From NCBI RefSeq assembly GCF_014353015.1, contig NZ_CP060704.1, forward strand, positions 2,877,001 to 2,941,000: a stretch of 64,000 bases of DNA, written 5' to 3'. This DNA is from Chitinimonas koreensis. GTDB lineage: Bacteria; Pseudomonadota; Gammaproteobacteria; Burkholderiales; Chitinimonadaceae. A model generated the notes under the pieces. The model ran no database searches. It saw only the letters and a list, made by a program, of their open reading frames with translations, and had not been told where the DNA came from. Below are positions 7,737 to 16,947 of the stretch, piece after piece. Position 1 is the first letter of the stretch, and every line of letters starts with the position of its first letter. Position numbers and translations under genes: made by a program.

Positions 7737-10700
7737 TCAGTCGAACATCCACGAATACAGCACGTCGACCGAACTGGTCTCGCCCGCCGTCAGCGCCACC
7801 GACACCCGCTTGGACAGCTGATAGGTCAGCTTCACCGCGTAGCCTACGCCCTCGAGGCTCTGCTCGTAGCTCACGTAGGCGCGGTCGGACAATCGCTTGC
7901 CTAGGCTGACCACCCGGCCGGCCATCGGGTTGTTGCCGCTGGCATCGGCGTCCTTGCGCGTATAGGCATCGGAGCGGCCGACGCTGATGTCGTCGAGGCC
8001 GAAGGTCGAGGCCATCTGCTGGCGCAGGCTGACCGACTCGCCGGCGGTGAACAGCGCGTCGGCCGCCGCCAGCAGCAGGTCGGCGTCGCCGCCGCTGCCG
8101 GCCGTGCCGCGGCCGAGCACCAGCCACGACAGCTTCTCGCTGTCCGGCATCGGCTCGTCGCTGGTCAGCGAGACGCGCGGCGCCAGCGCGGTGCCGACGA
8201 TCTTGACGCCGACCTCGACCGGCAGGTTCTTGCGCACCGCCAGGATGTCGAGCGCCGGATTGTCGAGCGGGCCCTGGAAGGTGACGATGCCGCGGTCGAT
8301 CGCCAGGTTCTGGCCGTAGGCGGCGTAGCGGCCCTCCTCCACCTTCACCGAGCCGCTGGCGCCGAGGTTCTGCGTCGGGCTGGCCGACAGCCGCACCAGG
8401 CCGGACAGGCGGGCATCGAGCCCCTGGCCCTTGAAGACGAATTTCTGGCCGAGATCGAGATCGAGCCGCAGCGTCAGCAGGATCGGCTTGGCCTGCTTGC
8501 GGGTCGCCTCGCCGCGGCCCTTGACCACCACGTCGTCGCCCAGCCGCGGCGCATCGCTGCGCGGCAGCTCGATCAGGCCCTCGTCGGCGGTCAGCTTGCC
8601 GGTCAGCGTCAGCGCCTCGCCCTGCACGCCGAGATTGGTCTCGCCCGACACCACCAGGTTGCGGTCCGGCCGGGTCAGCGCGCCGAAGCGGTTGAACTTG
8701 ACCAGCAGCGTGCCCTCGGGCCCGGCGTCGCGCAGCGACATGCGGCCCGAGGCGGTCACCTCGCCGCGGCCGCCCTTGAGGCTGAAGGCCGCCAGCTGGG
8801 CGGTATCGCCCTCCAGCGTGGCCTCGAGCCGGCCCTCCTGGTAGTTGACGCCGCTATCGGGCAGGCGGATCGCCACGCCGTCGGCATTGAGCTTGCCGAA
8901 CCAGCGCGGCGCGCCGATCACGCCGCCGGCGGTCAGCTCGGCCGCCAGCTTGCCCTCGACCTTGGCGGTCGGGCCCAGCAGCGGGCCGACCCAGCCCAGC
9001 GCCGGCATGTCGGCGCGCAGCCGGCCTTCGAGCGGCGCGCCGGCGGCCGGCCGCCAGCCGGTCTCGGTACGCTCGAAGCGGGTGGCCAGCTGGCCGGCCG
9101 CCGAGCCGAAGGCATCCGACTTCAGGTCGGCCGCCACGCTGGCGCGGTCGCCGGCCAGGTCGAGCTGGACCCGCGCGCTGGACAGCCGCAGCGGCATCGG
9201 CTTGACGGTCGGATCGTCGACCGACAGCGACAGGTCGCCCGACTGCCGCTCGACCACCAGGCTGCCGGCCAGCCGCTCGTCGCCGCTGAGGTCGAAGCGG
9301 GTCGCCAGCACCAGGTCGGTGACGATGCGCTTGTTCTGCACCGGCAGCCGCGCCAGCCACTCGGCCAGCGCCAGGTTGCGGATCTCGCCCTGGGCGGCGA
9401 AGCGGCCGCCCTGCCATTGCACGCGCCGCACGTCGATGCGGGCGCCGAGCAGCTGGGCGTCGAGCGCCTCGACCGCGCCGCCGCCGGACGACAGCGCCAG
9501 CCGCGCCGGCGCATTGAGCTGCAGCGGCCAGGTGCCGTCGTTGCCCAGCCGCTCGATGCGGCCGCGCCAGCCGTCGGCGTCGAGCGCGCCCTCGGCCGCC
9601 AGCACCAGGTCGAAATCCTGCCCGGCCGCATGGCCGGCGCCGCTGGCCTCGATGCGGTGGGCGGCCTGGGTGCCGTTGACCGCCAGCTTCAGGTGCGGCA
9701 CCTCGGTCTTCGGCGCGGTCAGGCCGGCCACCTCGAGCCGCAGCACCAGCGGGCTGCTGGCCGGCTTGTCGGGCGCCGCTTCGAGCCGCGCCGCCAGGCT
9801 GGCCTCGCCGAGCCGGATGTCGCCCGGCATGCGCAGCGCGGCGACCTGGGCGGTGCCGTCCAGCGTCGGCCGCTTCAGCGTGCCGGCCAGCGCCAGCCTG
9901 GCGTCGACGCGGCCGCTGAAGCCCGGCCCGAAATCGCCGACGTCGGGCAGCGCGAGGTCGAGCGCCAGCTGGTCGCCGGGCCGGCCGAAGGCGCCGCGCG
10001 CGTTGAGCCGGTTGGCGCCCAGGCTCAGCGCCAGCGCCACGTTGTCGGCCCGGTTGCCGCGCCAGTCGCCGCGCAGCGTGCCCTGCAGCGGCTGGCCGTT
10101 GAAGCGGCTGGGCTGGATCTCGGCCTTCAGGCCGGCGCTCAGCGGCGCCGCCAGCTGGCCCTGCAGCGCCAGCGCGGCATTGATGCTGCCGGCGGCGATC
10201 TTGTGGCCGGCCAGGTCCGACAAGGCGGCCGGGTCGAAACCGGCCAGCTTGCCGTTCAGCACGTAGCCGCGGGTGCCGGCCAGCGCCAGCCGGCCGCCGA
10301 GTTCGAGCTTGCCCTGGCCGCTGTCCAGCCTGAGCTTGCGGATCTCCAGCGTGCGCCCCTCGCCGGCGCCGGCCAGCGCCGCCTCGAAGCTGGCCGCCAG
10401 CCGCTTGTCGCCCAACTGGCCGGCCAGCACCGGCGCGGCCGGCGCGCCGCTCAGCTGCAGCTTGCCCGACACCGGCCAGGCCGGCCCGCCGAAGATGCGC
10501 GGATCGAGCTTGTCGAGCTCGGCCGCCAGCGCCAGCCGCTCGCGCGCGGCTTGGCCCGACAGCAGCACCCGGCCGCCGGTCAGCCGCGCCTCGAAGCGCT
10601 CGATGCGGGCCAGTTTGGCGTCGAACACCCATTGCGCGTCGAGCGCCGCGAGCGGCAGCCGGCCATCGGGCCAGTCGCCGGCCAACGCGTTGCGCAGCGT

Positions 10701-11756
10701 CAGGCTGGCGGCCACCGTCTCGCCGCCGCGCGGCTCGGCGCGCAGCGCCAGGTCGAACGCGCTGCGCGGCAGGCCGGGCGCCAGCGCGCCGAGGTTGAAG
10801 GCGCGGGTGTTCAGCTGGCCGCGCTGCAGGATGTTCCACGGCGTGGCGGCGAAGGGACTGAGGTAGAGGTCGAAATCGACCGAGAACGGTTCGGCCGGCT
10901 TGGCCGGCGCGGCGGCCATGGCAGCCTTGGCCGGCGTGGTCTTCGCGCCCGCCGCGGCGGCCTTGGCCGGTACGGCGACGCGGACGAAACCGGCAGCCGG
11001 CGCGGCCGACGCGAGCGGCGATGCCGGCCGCAGGGTGCTGGCGCCGCGGCCGCTGAGCCGCAGCGATTCCAGGCTGCCGGCCAGCGCCACGTCGACGTGC
11101 CAGGGCCGCTGCTCGGCCTCGCCGCGCAGCGCCAGCGCGCCGCCGAGCTTGAACGGCCGCGTGCCGGCCAGCCGCAGCTCGCCCTCGCCCTGGAACCATG
11201 GCGTGGTGGCCTGGACCAGCCGCAGGCGGTGGTGCTCGCCGTCGCTGTCGGCGGTCAGCACTGCATCGGTCAGCACGCTGCGGCCGTCGACGACCAGCTC
11301 GGCCAGGCTGGCACGGCCGAGCTGGATCGACAGCGGCGCGGCCAGCGATTCGGGCACCTTGCTCGGCTCGTGGCTCGGCGCCAGCTTCAGCGCCAGCTTG
11401 CCCAGCGTCAGCCGGTCGATCTGCAGGCGGCCGTACAGCAGCTGGGCCGGCCGCCAGGCCAGCTCGGCATGGTCGAGCCGCACCCGGGCCTTGGCGGTAT
11501 CGACCTCGAGCCCCTGGATCGCCAGCGTATCGAGCACCGAGCCTTCGACGCGGCCGACGCGCACGGCACCGCCGGTCAGCGTTTCGATCGCGGCGAACAG
11601 GAAGCGCGTGCCGGTCGGGCTGGCCGCCAGCAGCACCAGCGTCGCGACGCCGCAGACCAGCGCGAACAGCGCCAGCTCGAGCCAGACCGGGCCGAGCCGG
11701 AAGCGGCGCCGGCGCGGCGGCCGGGCGGCGGGTGCGGGCGGCGGCGCGTCGCTCAT
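7737..11756 (-). CDS. tamB: Translocation and assembly module inner-membrane protein TamB
   Basis: Large AsmA/TamB (DUF490) family protein, 1339 residues, that spans the periplasm and works with TamA in outer-membrane protein insertion and probably phospholipid transport. An N-terminal membrane anchor (LELALFALVCGVATLVLLAA, about residues 28-47) follows a basic Arg/Pro segment. A long beta-rich repetitive region follows. The C-terminal TamB domain ends with VSVALTAGETSSVDVLYSWMFD, a pattern conserved at the TamB terminus. An Ala/Lys/Pro low-complexity linker lies around residues 265-295. The start is 67 bases after the tamA stop, so the two genes form an operon. Intact. Confidence 0.95.
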   Translation of the reverse strand: MSDAPPPAPAARPPRRRRFRLGPVWLELALFALVCGVATLVLLAASPTGTRFLFAAIETLTGGAVRVGRVEGSVLDTLAIQGLEVDTAKARVRLDHAELAWRPAQLLYGRLQIDRLTLGKLALKLAPSHEPSKVPESLAAPLSIQLGRASLAELVVDGRSVLTDAVLTADSDGEHHRLRLVQATTPWFQGEGELRLAGTRPFKLGGALALRGEAEQRPWHVDVALAGSLESLRLSGRGASTLRPASPLASAAPAAGFVRVAVPAKAAAAGAKTTPAKAAMAAAPAKPAEPFSVDFDLYLSPFAATPWNILQRGQLNTRAFNLGALAPGLPRSAFDLALRAEPRGGETVAASLTLRNALAGDWPDGRLPLAALDAQWVFDAKLARIERFEARLTGGRVLLSGQAARERLALAAELDKLDPRIFGGPAWPVSGKLQLSGAPAAPVLAGQLGDKRLAASFEAALAGAGEGRTLEIRKLRLDSGQGKLELGGRLALAGTRGYVLNGKLAGFDPAALSDLAGHKIAAGSINAALALQGQLAAPLSAGLKAEIQPSRFNGQPLQGTLRGDWRGNRADNVALALSLGANRLNARGAFGRPGDQLALDLALPDVGDFGPGFSGRVDARLALAGTLKRPTLDGTAQVAALRMPGDIRLGEASLAARLEAAPDKPASSPLVLRLEVAGLTAPKTEVPHLKLAVNGTQAAHRIEASGAGHAAGQDFDLVLAAEGALDADGWRGRIERLGNDGTWPLQLNAPARLALSSGGGAVEALDAQLLGARIDVRRVQWQGGRFAAQGEIRNLALAEWLARLPVQNKRIVTDLVLATRFDLSGDERLAGSLVVERQSGDLSLSVDDPTVKPMPLRLSSARVQLDLAGDRASVAADLKSDAFGSAAGQLATRFERTETGWRPAAGAPLEGRLRADMPALGWVGPLLGPTAKVEGKLAAELTAGGVIGAPRWFGKLNADGVAIRLPDSGVNYQEGRLEATLEGDTAQLAAFSLKGGRGEVTASGRMSLRDAGPEGTLLVKFNRFGALTRPDRNLVVSGETNLGVQGEALTLTGKLTADEGLIELPRSDAPRLGDDVVVKGRGEATRKQAKPILLTLRLDLDLGQKFVFKGQGLDARLSGLVRLSASPTQNLGASGSVKVEEGRYAAYGQNLAIDRGIVTFQGPLDNPALDILAVRKNLPVEVGVKIVGTALAPRVSLTSDEPMPDSEKLSWLVLGRGTAGSGGDADLLLAAADALFTAGESVSLRQQMASTFGLDDISVGRSDAYTRKDADASGNNPMAGRVVSLGKRLSDRAYVSYEQSLEGVGYAVKLTYQLSKRVSVALTAGETSSVDVLYSWMFD

Positions 11757-11823
11757 GGCCGGCCCCTGCCGCGGCGCCGGGCCGCGGTGTGCGATGGATT
11801 CGGAACGAGGGTCGGGCGGCGCA

Positions 11824-13608
11824 TCAGAATCCGGTCCCCAAGGCGAAATGCAGCCTGATCTTGCGCTCGTCGGCGCCGTAGGCGAGGTCGAGCGCGAACG
11901 GCCCGACCGGGCTGGCCCAGCGCGCGCCCACGCCGTAGCCCTTGTAGGCCTTGAACGAAGTCCAGTCGGCCGCCGCGCCGCCGGCGTCGGCGAACACCGC
12001 GGCGCGCCACTTGCCCCAGACCCGGTGCTGGTACTCGACGCTGCCGGTGGCCAGCACCTGGCCGCCCTCGACCGTACTGCCGTTCTTCACGCCCAGCGAC
12101 TGGTAGTCGTAGCCGCGCACCGAGCCGGCGCCGCCGGCGCGGAACAGCCAGTCGCTCGGCACCGCCGAAGTCTCGCTGGCCACCACCTGGCCGGCCTCGC
12201 CGCGCAGCAGCAAGAGGCCGTCCTCGCCGGCCGGGCGATACCAGGCGGCGCGGCCCCAGGCGCGCACGAAATCGGTATCGGACAGCAGCGCCTTGGCCGC
12301 GCCGCCGAGCTGCCAGCTCAGGATCAGGCCGCGGCGCGGATCGTTGAGGTTGTCGAGTTCGCGCCGGGTCCAGCTCTGCGACGGGATCAGCGCGCGGTTG
12401 ACGGTGCTGCTGCGCTCGGCCTCGTTCTTCTCGCGCGAACGCACGTACTGCAGCGCCTGGGTGACCTCGATGTCGCCCTTGAGCCGGCTGCGCTGCACGC
12501 CGACGGTCTGGCTCAGCTTGTCCAGGCCCGAGATGTCCTCGTGCTCGGCCTTGTAGCTGGTGGCGTAGCGGTAGCCTTTGTGGTCGGGCGGCAGCTCGAC
12601 GCCGACGTTGAAGGTCTGGGTGCTGCGCTGCAGGTTCAGCCCCACGGTGCCGATCCAGCCCTTGCGGCGCAGATTGCTGAAGCGGTAGTTCCAGCTCGCC
12701 CGCGGGCCCTTGTCGGTGTCGTAGCCGAGGCCGACCTCGGTCTTGTGCTGCGGCGCTTCGATCAGCTCGACCCGCACCGGCACGTTGTCCGGCACGCTGG
12801 GGTCGACCGGCACGTCGAGGAACACGCTGGAGAAGTACGGCGTGTTCTGCAGCGCGGTCTGGAAATCGAGCAGCTTCTGCTGGCTGTAGCCCTCGCCGGG
12901 CTCGAAGGTGGCGAGCCGGTCGACCAGCTCGCGCGGATATTTGTCGAGGCCCTTGACGTCGAGCGGGCCGAAGGTGAAGCGCGGGCCGGAGTCGTACAGC
13001 ACCGACAGCTCGGCCGAATTGCGCGCCGGGTCGATCGAGGCGAGGCTGTCCTTGATCTTCGCGGCCGGGAAGCGGTCGATGATCAGCGCCTGCAGGCCGC
13101 GGCGCTTGGCCGCGTCCCAGCCGGACTGGGTGAAGTCGGCGCCGATCGGCAGCGGCCAGACCTCGATCAGCTCGGCCCAGCGGGACTGGAAGTCGGCTTC
13201 CTGGCGGATCGCGCCGGCGATGCTCAGGTCGACGTCGTGGATCAGCGCCGGCTCGCCCGGCAGCACGGTGAAGCGCAGCCGCCAGCGCGGCCCTTCCGGC
13301 ACCATGCGGGATTCCACCTTGGGATTGAAATAGCCCTGCGGCGCCAGCAAGGCTTCGATCTCGCGCGGCGTGGCCTCGTACAGGCGCTCGAGCTGCTCGC
13401 GGTCGATGTAGTCGCTGCCCTGCCAGCGCAGGATGCCGAGGTTGTGGCGCAGCAGGTCTTCCAGCGCCGACGGCGCATCGATCTCGACCAGGTAGTCGAC
13501 CCCGGCGGCGTGGGCCTGCGCCGCCGCGAGGCAGGCCAGGAGCAACGATGGGAGGAACGGGATCTTCGGCACGGGCGCAAGTTTAACGGTCGAGCGGACG
13601 AGCGTCAT
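11824..13608 (-). CDS. tamA: Translocation and assembly module outer-membrane protein TamA
   Basis: Omp85-family outer-membrane barrel with N-terminal POTRA domains, partner of TamB. It has a signal peptide (FLPSLLLACLAAAQAHA), POTRA-like repeats through about residue 260 and a C-terminal surface-antigen barrel. The barrel includes FRAGGAGSVRGYDYQSLG, the conserved barrel-lumen motif, and a final aromatic residue (LHFALGTGF). The start is uncertain: ATG at 13608 gives about 12 extra residues before the signal peptide, and GTG at 13572 (MPKIPFLPSLLL) gives a cleaner signal peptide. Neither has a strong ribosome binding site. First gene of the tamA-tamB operon. Confidence 0.93.
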   Translation of the reverse strand: MTLVRSTVKLAPVPKIPFLPSLLLACLAAAQAHAAGVDYLVEIDAPSALEDLLRHNLGILRWQGSDYIDREQLERLYEATPREIEALLAPQGYFNPKVESRMVPEGPRWRLRFTVLPGEPALIHDVDLSIAGAIRQEADFQSRWAELIEVWPLPIGADFTQSGWDAAKRRGLQALIIDRFPAAKIKDSLASIDPARNSAELSVLYDSGPRFTFGPLDVKGLDKYPRELVDRLATFEPGEGYSQQKLLDFQTALQNTPYFSSVFLDVPVDPSVPDNVPVRVELIEAPQHKTEVGLGYDTDKGPRASWNYRFSNLRRKGWIGTVGLNLQRSTQTFNVGVELPPDHKGYRYATSYKAEHEDISGLDKLSQTVGVQRSRLKGDIEVTQALQYVRSREKNEAERSSTVNRALIPSQSWTRRELDNLNDPRRGLILSWQLGGAAKALLSDTDFVRAWGRAAWYRPAGEDGLLLLRGEAGQVVASETSAVPSDWLFRAGGAGSVRGYDYQSLGVKNGSTVEGGQVLATGSVEYQHRVWGKWRAAVFADAGGAAADWTSFKAYKGYGVGARWASPVGPFALDLAYGADERKIRLHFALGTGF

Positions 13609-13762
13609 GGCCGCCGCGAACTCGCCGCCGCGAAACGCATCCAAAACAAGGCGTTGGCGACGGCTGGGCTTGCGACGCACGGCCCGCTGCATAGAATTGG
13701 AGTACAGGACGGGCGGCCGCAGAGGCCGCCGCGACGTGGTCGAGACATCTGGCTAGAGACCG

Positions 13763-14488
13763 ATGAGCATCTCCGGGGTTTCCTACAGCAGCGCCTATTC
13801 GGCGATGGCAGGCAGCGCACGGCTGCACAGCCCCGGCTGTTCCTGCCCGATGTGCATGCCGGTCCGCGTCGAAAGCACCCCGGCGCAGGTCGACAGCCAG
13901 CCGCCGGCGCCCGACCTGCAACAAGGCGGCGGCGGCACGGTCAAGGCCGGCAAGCAGCTGAGCGAGGAACAGCAGGATCAGCTGCGCAAGCTGCAGGCAC
14001 GCGACCGCGAAGTGCGCCAGCACGAGCAGGCCCACCTGGCCGCGGCCGGCGGGCTGGCCGTCTCCGGCCCCACCTACACCTTCCAGCGCGGCCCCGACGG
14101 CGTCAGCTACGCGATCGGCGGCGAGGTGAACATCGACACCTCGCCCGGCCGCACGCCGCAGGAAACGCTGACCCGCGCCCAGACCATCGAACGCGCCGCG
14201 CTGGCGCCGAAGGATCCGTCGGGCGCCGACCGCGCGGTGGCCGCCCAGGCGCGCCAGATGGCGCAGGAAGCGCACCGGGCCATCGCCCAGCAGCGCAGCG
14301 AAGCGACCGGCGCGGGCGGCGAAGCGGTCGGCCAGGCCGGTGAAGCCGGCAAGCGGGCCGGCAGCGCGGCCGGCGCCGACCCGGGCGGCGAACAGGCCGG
14401 CAATCCGCGCCAGGACAAGGCGCGCCGCGCCTACGCCGACAACAGCCAGGCCGAGACCGCCCTCTCCCTGATCAGCGCCTACGCCTGA
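13763..14488 (+). CDS. Putative metalloprotease, CJM1_0395/SprA-related family
   Basis: 241-residue protein with the family signature REVRQHEQAHLAAAGG; HEQAH (about residues 87-91) matches an HExxH-type zinc site. YTFQRGPDGVSYAIGGEV and VNIDTSPGRTPQETLTRA are the other conserved blocks of the SprA-related family (PF12118). The N-terminus is Ser/Tyr rich and carries a CSCPMC cysteine cluster (about residues 26-31). The C-terminal third is Ala/Gly/Gln-rich low complexity. There is no obvious signal peptide. Catalytic activity is predicted from the motif only; biological role unknown. Divergent from tamA and convergent with the thioredoxin-like gene. Confidence 0.8.
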   Translation: MSISGVSYSSAYSAMAGSARLHSPGCSCPMCMPVRVESTPAQVDSQPPAPDLQQGGGGTVKAGKQLSEEQQDQLRKLQARDREVRQHEQAHLAAAGGLAVSGPTYTFQRGPDGVSYAIGGEVNIDTSPGRTPQETLTRAQTIERAALAPKDPSGADRAVAAQARQMAQEAHRAIAQQRSEATGAGGEAVGQAGEAGKRAGSAAGADPGGEQAGNPRQDKARRAYADNSQAETALSLISAYA

Positions 14489-14513
14489 TCGCCGTCCTTT
14501 CCATCGCAAGAAA

Positions 14514-14864
14514 CTAACCGGCCGCTGCCTGCGCAGCAGGCCCGTCGATGCGTGCCAGCGCCTCCTCGATCAGCTTCGCGTCGTTCGGCCGCACCAGCCG
14601 CGCCACTTCCTGGCCGTCGCGCATGAAGACCAGCGTGGGCCACAGCTTGACCCGGAACGAGCGGCCCAGCGGCCGGCCGCTGCCGTCCTCGATCTTGAAG
14701 TGCCGCACTTCCGGATGGCCGTCCATCGCCTTGGCCAGCAGCGGTTGCGCGGCCAGGCAGTAGCCGCACCACGAGGCGCCGAATTCGATCAGGCTCGGCC
14801 CGGCGAGCGCGTCGACCTCGGCGCGCGGCGGTTCGGTCTCCGAGTAATGCTTGGTCATGGCCAT
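14514..14864 (-). CDS. Thioredoxin family protein
   Basis: 116-residue thioredoxin-fold protein with the redox motif WCGYC (Cys33 and Cys36) after SLIEFGASW, and the cis-proline segment KLWPTLVFMRDGQEV. It is shorter in sequence similarity to TrxA than a canonical thioredoxin and has CGYC instead of CGPC, which suggests a dedicated thiol reductase rather than the general housekeeping one. The start at 14864 is supported by AGGAGG 8 bases upstream; no signal peptide, so cytoplasmic. Convergent with the SprA-type gene (25-base gap). Confidence 0.88.
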   Translation of the reverse strand: MAMTKHYSETEPPRAEVDALAGPSLIEFGASWCGYCLAAQPLLAKAMDGHPEVRHFKIEDGSGRPLGRSFRVKLWPTLVFMRDGQEVARLVRPNDAKLIEEALARIDGPAAQAAAG

Positions 14865-15068
14865 AGGGAATCCTCCTGGAGAAATGGGCGCTTGCGCCGC
14901 CCCGTTGAGGAAATGGACCGCGAGGCGCGGCCTTGGTTGCCGGCCGATCCACGGCAGCGAAGCGAAGGCGGGGAATCTTTGCGGAAAACGGTGGCCCGAC
15001 ATAGGAAGCGCGTCCAGACGCGCGGCCGCCGAGGCCGACCTTCAGGGAGAGACCGCCGGGAGATCGCC

Positions 15069-16067
15069 ATGATCGCGCCAGTCTCGTCAAGCACCAGCCC
15101 GCTGGGCCTCGCCCCGATCGGCACGCTCGTCCGGCCGGCCGCCCCGCAGGCGCCGCCCGCGAACAGCGACCTGTTCAGCCCGAGCACCATCGTTTCGCTC
15201 GGCAACCGGCCGGATTCCCCCATCGTCTACGACGCGGCCGGGCTGCTCGGCCCGCTGAGCCTGCTCAGCCCGACGGCCGCGCGGCGGGCCGCCCAATCGG
15301 ACCAGGCGATGCGATCGGCTCTGGAGCGGGCGATCGAACTCGGCCTGATCCCGGCCGCCGATGCATCGTCGCTCGGCATCGACCCGCCGTTCTCCACCGA
15401 GCCGGCAGCGCTCGACCCGGCGCTGCGCGCAGCGCTGGCAGCCAATCCAGATCTCGCCAACCGGCTGTTCGGCAATGCGGCGGACGTGAACGCCGGCACC
15501 ATCGACTTCGGTGCCGACGAGGTGGCGGCGCTCGCCGCTGGCGTGCCCGATACCGAGCCCCTGCAGCAGGCGAATCCGGCCTCCAATACCGTTGCCGCCG
15601 AGCGATCCGCCGCCACCGACCGGAATGACGACGGCAGCGCGCCGAACGACGCAGCGAACGCCACGCCGGCCAACGCGACCTCGACCGATGCGGCGCAAGC
15701 CGGTACGCAACAGGACAGCGCGACCGCGACGGCCGACTCGGAGCAGAACCTCACGGCGGCCCAAGACCTGAACAATCCGATGGCGCCCCGGACCCAGACC
15801 CAGACCACGGAAACCGTCACGGTCAGGCAGCCGCTGCCGCAGCCGGCGGCCACCACGCAGCAGGCCGCCGTCACGCCACAGGTCACCAGCGATCCCGCCT
15901 ACGCCGGCGTCGCCTCGGCGTTCTACCTCAGCGCACTGGCGGCCCAGATGCAGGCCAACCGCCCCGTGACGACCGGCCTCGATTCGCCGCTGGCGGTCGC
16001 GCCGGCGCGGCCGGTCCGGCGGATCGAGCCGGCGCAGCCCGTCGCCTCGGGGCGTTCGGCGCGCTGA
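15069..16067 (+). CDS. Hypothetical protein, Ala/Thr/Gln-rich low complexity
   Basis: 332-residue protein I do not recognise. It begins MIAPVSSSTSPLGLAPIG with no signal peptide. Residues about 70-120 look like a short folded helical region (ALERAIELGLIPAAD, LRAALAANPDLANRLF). Residues about 165-275 are an Asn/Ala/Thr/Asp/Gln-rich linker of the kind found in secreted or surface-associated proteins, and a hydrophobic helix SAFYLSALAAQMQANRP lies near the C-terminus. ATG at 15069 is preceded by GGGAG. Divergent from the thioredoxin-like gene. Codon third positions are strongly GC, so it is likely a real gene. Confidence 0.6.
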   Translation: MIAPVSSSTSPLGLAPIGTLVRPAAPQAPPANSDLFSPSTIVSLGNRPDSPIVYDAAGLLGPLSLLSPTAARRAAQSDQAMRSALERAIELGLIPAADASSLGIDPPFSTEPAALDPALRAALAANPDLANRLFGNAADVNAGTIDFGADEVAALAAGVPDTEPLQQANPASNTVAAERSAATDRNDDGSAPNDAANATPANATSTDAAQAGTQQDSATATADSEQNLTAAQDLNNPMAPRTQTQTTETVTVRQPLPQPAATTQQAAVTPQVTSDPAYAGVASAFYLSALAAQMQANRPVTTGLDSPLAVAPARPVRRIEPAQPVASGRSAR

Positions 16068-16125
16068 GGCCTCGAAGCGATGCGCCGTGGCCGAGCGGAC
16101 GGCGGCGCATCGCCCATCAGCAGAT

Positions 16126-16533
16126 TCAGCCCTCGGCGTTGCGCATGAAGTCCGCCGTGCGCCAGAACGCCTCTTCCAGGTGGCTCTTCAGCGGCGATTC
16201 GCCCGGCAACTGCTCTTCCATCGCCTTGAACATGCAGTACAGCCATTCGTCGCGCATGCGCGTATCGATGCGGAACGGCATGTGGCGCGCGCGCAGGCGC
16301 GGATGGCCGTAGCGCTCGATGTAGAGCGACGGCCCGCCGAGCCAGCCGCTGAGGAACAGGAACAGTTTCTCGTTGGCCGAATCGAGGCTCAGGCCATGGA
16401 CCGCGCGCACGCCGGCCGCGACCGGGTCGGTATCCATGATTTCGTAGAAGCGGTCGACCAGCCGGCGCAAGGCCGCCTCGCCGCCGAGCAGTTCGTAGGG
16501 ACTCGCTTCGAGCGTCTGTTCGGTCTGTTCCAA
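16126..16533 (-). CDS. Group II truncated hemoglobin
   Basis: About 135-residue 2-over-2 globin (trHbII), a heme protein usually linked to O2/NO handling. It contains SPYELLGGEAALRRLVDRFY at the start, then FLSGWLGGPSLYIERYGHP, RLRARHMPFRI with the proximal histidine, and the group II tryptophan in RDEWLYCM. No ATG is available upstream of the conserved region; TTG at 16533 gives the normal family length, and this start is a guess. It lies downstream of dusC and the YkgJ-type gene on the same strand, so a three-gene transcript is likely. Confidence 0.88.
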   Translation of the reverse strand: MEQTEQTLEASPYELLGGEAALRRLVDRFYEIMDTDPVAAGVRAVHGLSLDSANEKLFLFLSGWLGGPSLYIERYGHPRLRARHMPFRIDTRMRDEWLYCMFKAMEEQLPGESPLKSHLEEAFWRTADFMRNAEG

Positions 16534-16583
16534 GTGTGCGTCCAGTCTTCGCGATGCCCGCTGCGGCCTGCAGCGGACGGGGT

Positions 16584-16922
16584 TCAATCGGCCACCGGCA
16601 AGGGCGGCAGGCCGTGGCGGCCGCGTGCGCGGTTGCAGGCTGCGGGGAAGATGCCGTGCTCGGCCAGCGGCGCGAATTCGCGGCAGGGGCCGGGGCGCTC
16701 GGCGTAGATGCCGCAGCGCACCGACTCGCCGATGCGGCCGACCAGGGCCACGCAGCGCGGCCGCGCGTAATCGGTGCCGCGCAGCCGGCACAGCGTGTCG
16801 TTCTCGTAGTCGACCAGGCCGGCCGGCACCCGGCCGCCCTCCTCGTCGAGCTCCATGCGGTCGAAACTGACGCGGAAGGCCGCGCAGCAGGCGCCGCAGC
16901 TCAGGCAGGCATTGTCGTCCAT
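16584..16922 (-). CDS. YkgJ-family cysteine cluster protein
   Basis: 112-residue protein with the zinc/iron-chelating CxxCxxCC pattern, CLSCGACCAAF at its N-terminus, and further cysteines in LCRLRG, RPRCVAL, VRCGIY and GPCREF. This is the YkgJ/UPF0153 family, which probably binds a metal and has no established function. It begins 26 bases after the dusC stop and ends 50 bases before the globin start, in one direction. Intact. Confidence 0.88.
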   Translation of the reverse strand: MDDNACLSCGACCAAFRVSFDRMELDEEGGRVPAGLVDYENDTLCRLRGTDYARPRCVALVGRIGESVRCGIYAERPGPCREFAPLAEHGIFPAACNRARGRHGLPPLPVAD

Positions 16923-16947
16923 GCGGTGCGGCGCCCCTTGTCGCGGA

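Noticed and set aside
9417..11858. Long plus-strand open frames opposite tamB (about 800 codons, and another running to about 14343)
   Set aside because: They are antisense shadows of tamB/tamA in GC-rich DNA: Arg/Gln/Gly/Ala-dominated, no motif, no ribosome site; the sense frames have strong TamA/TamB signatures.
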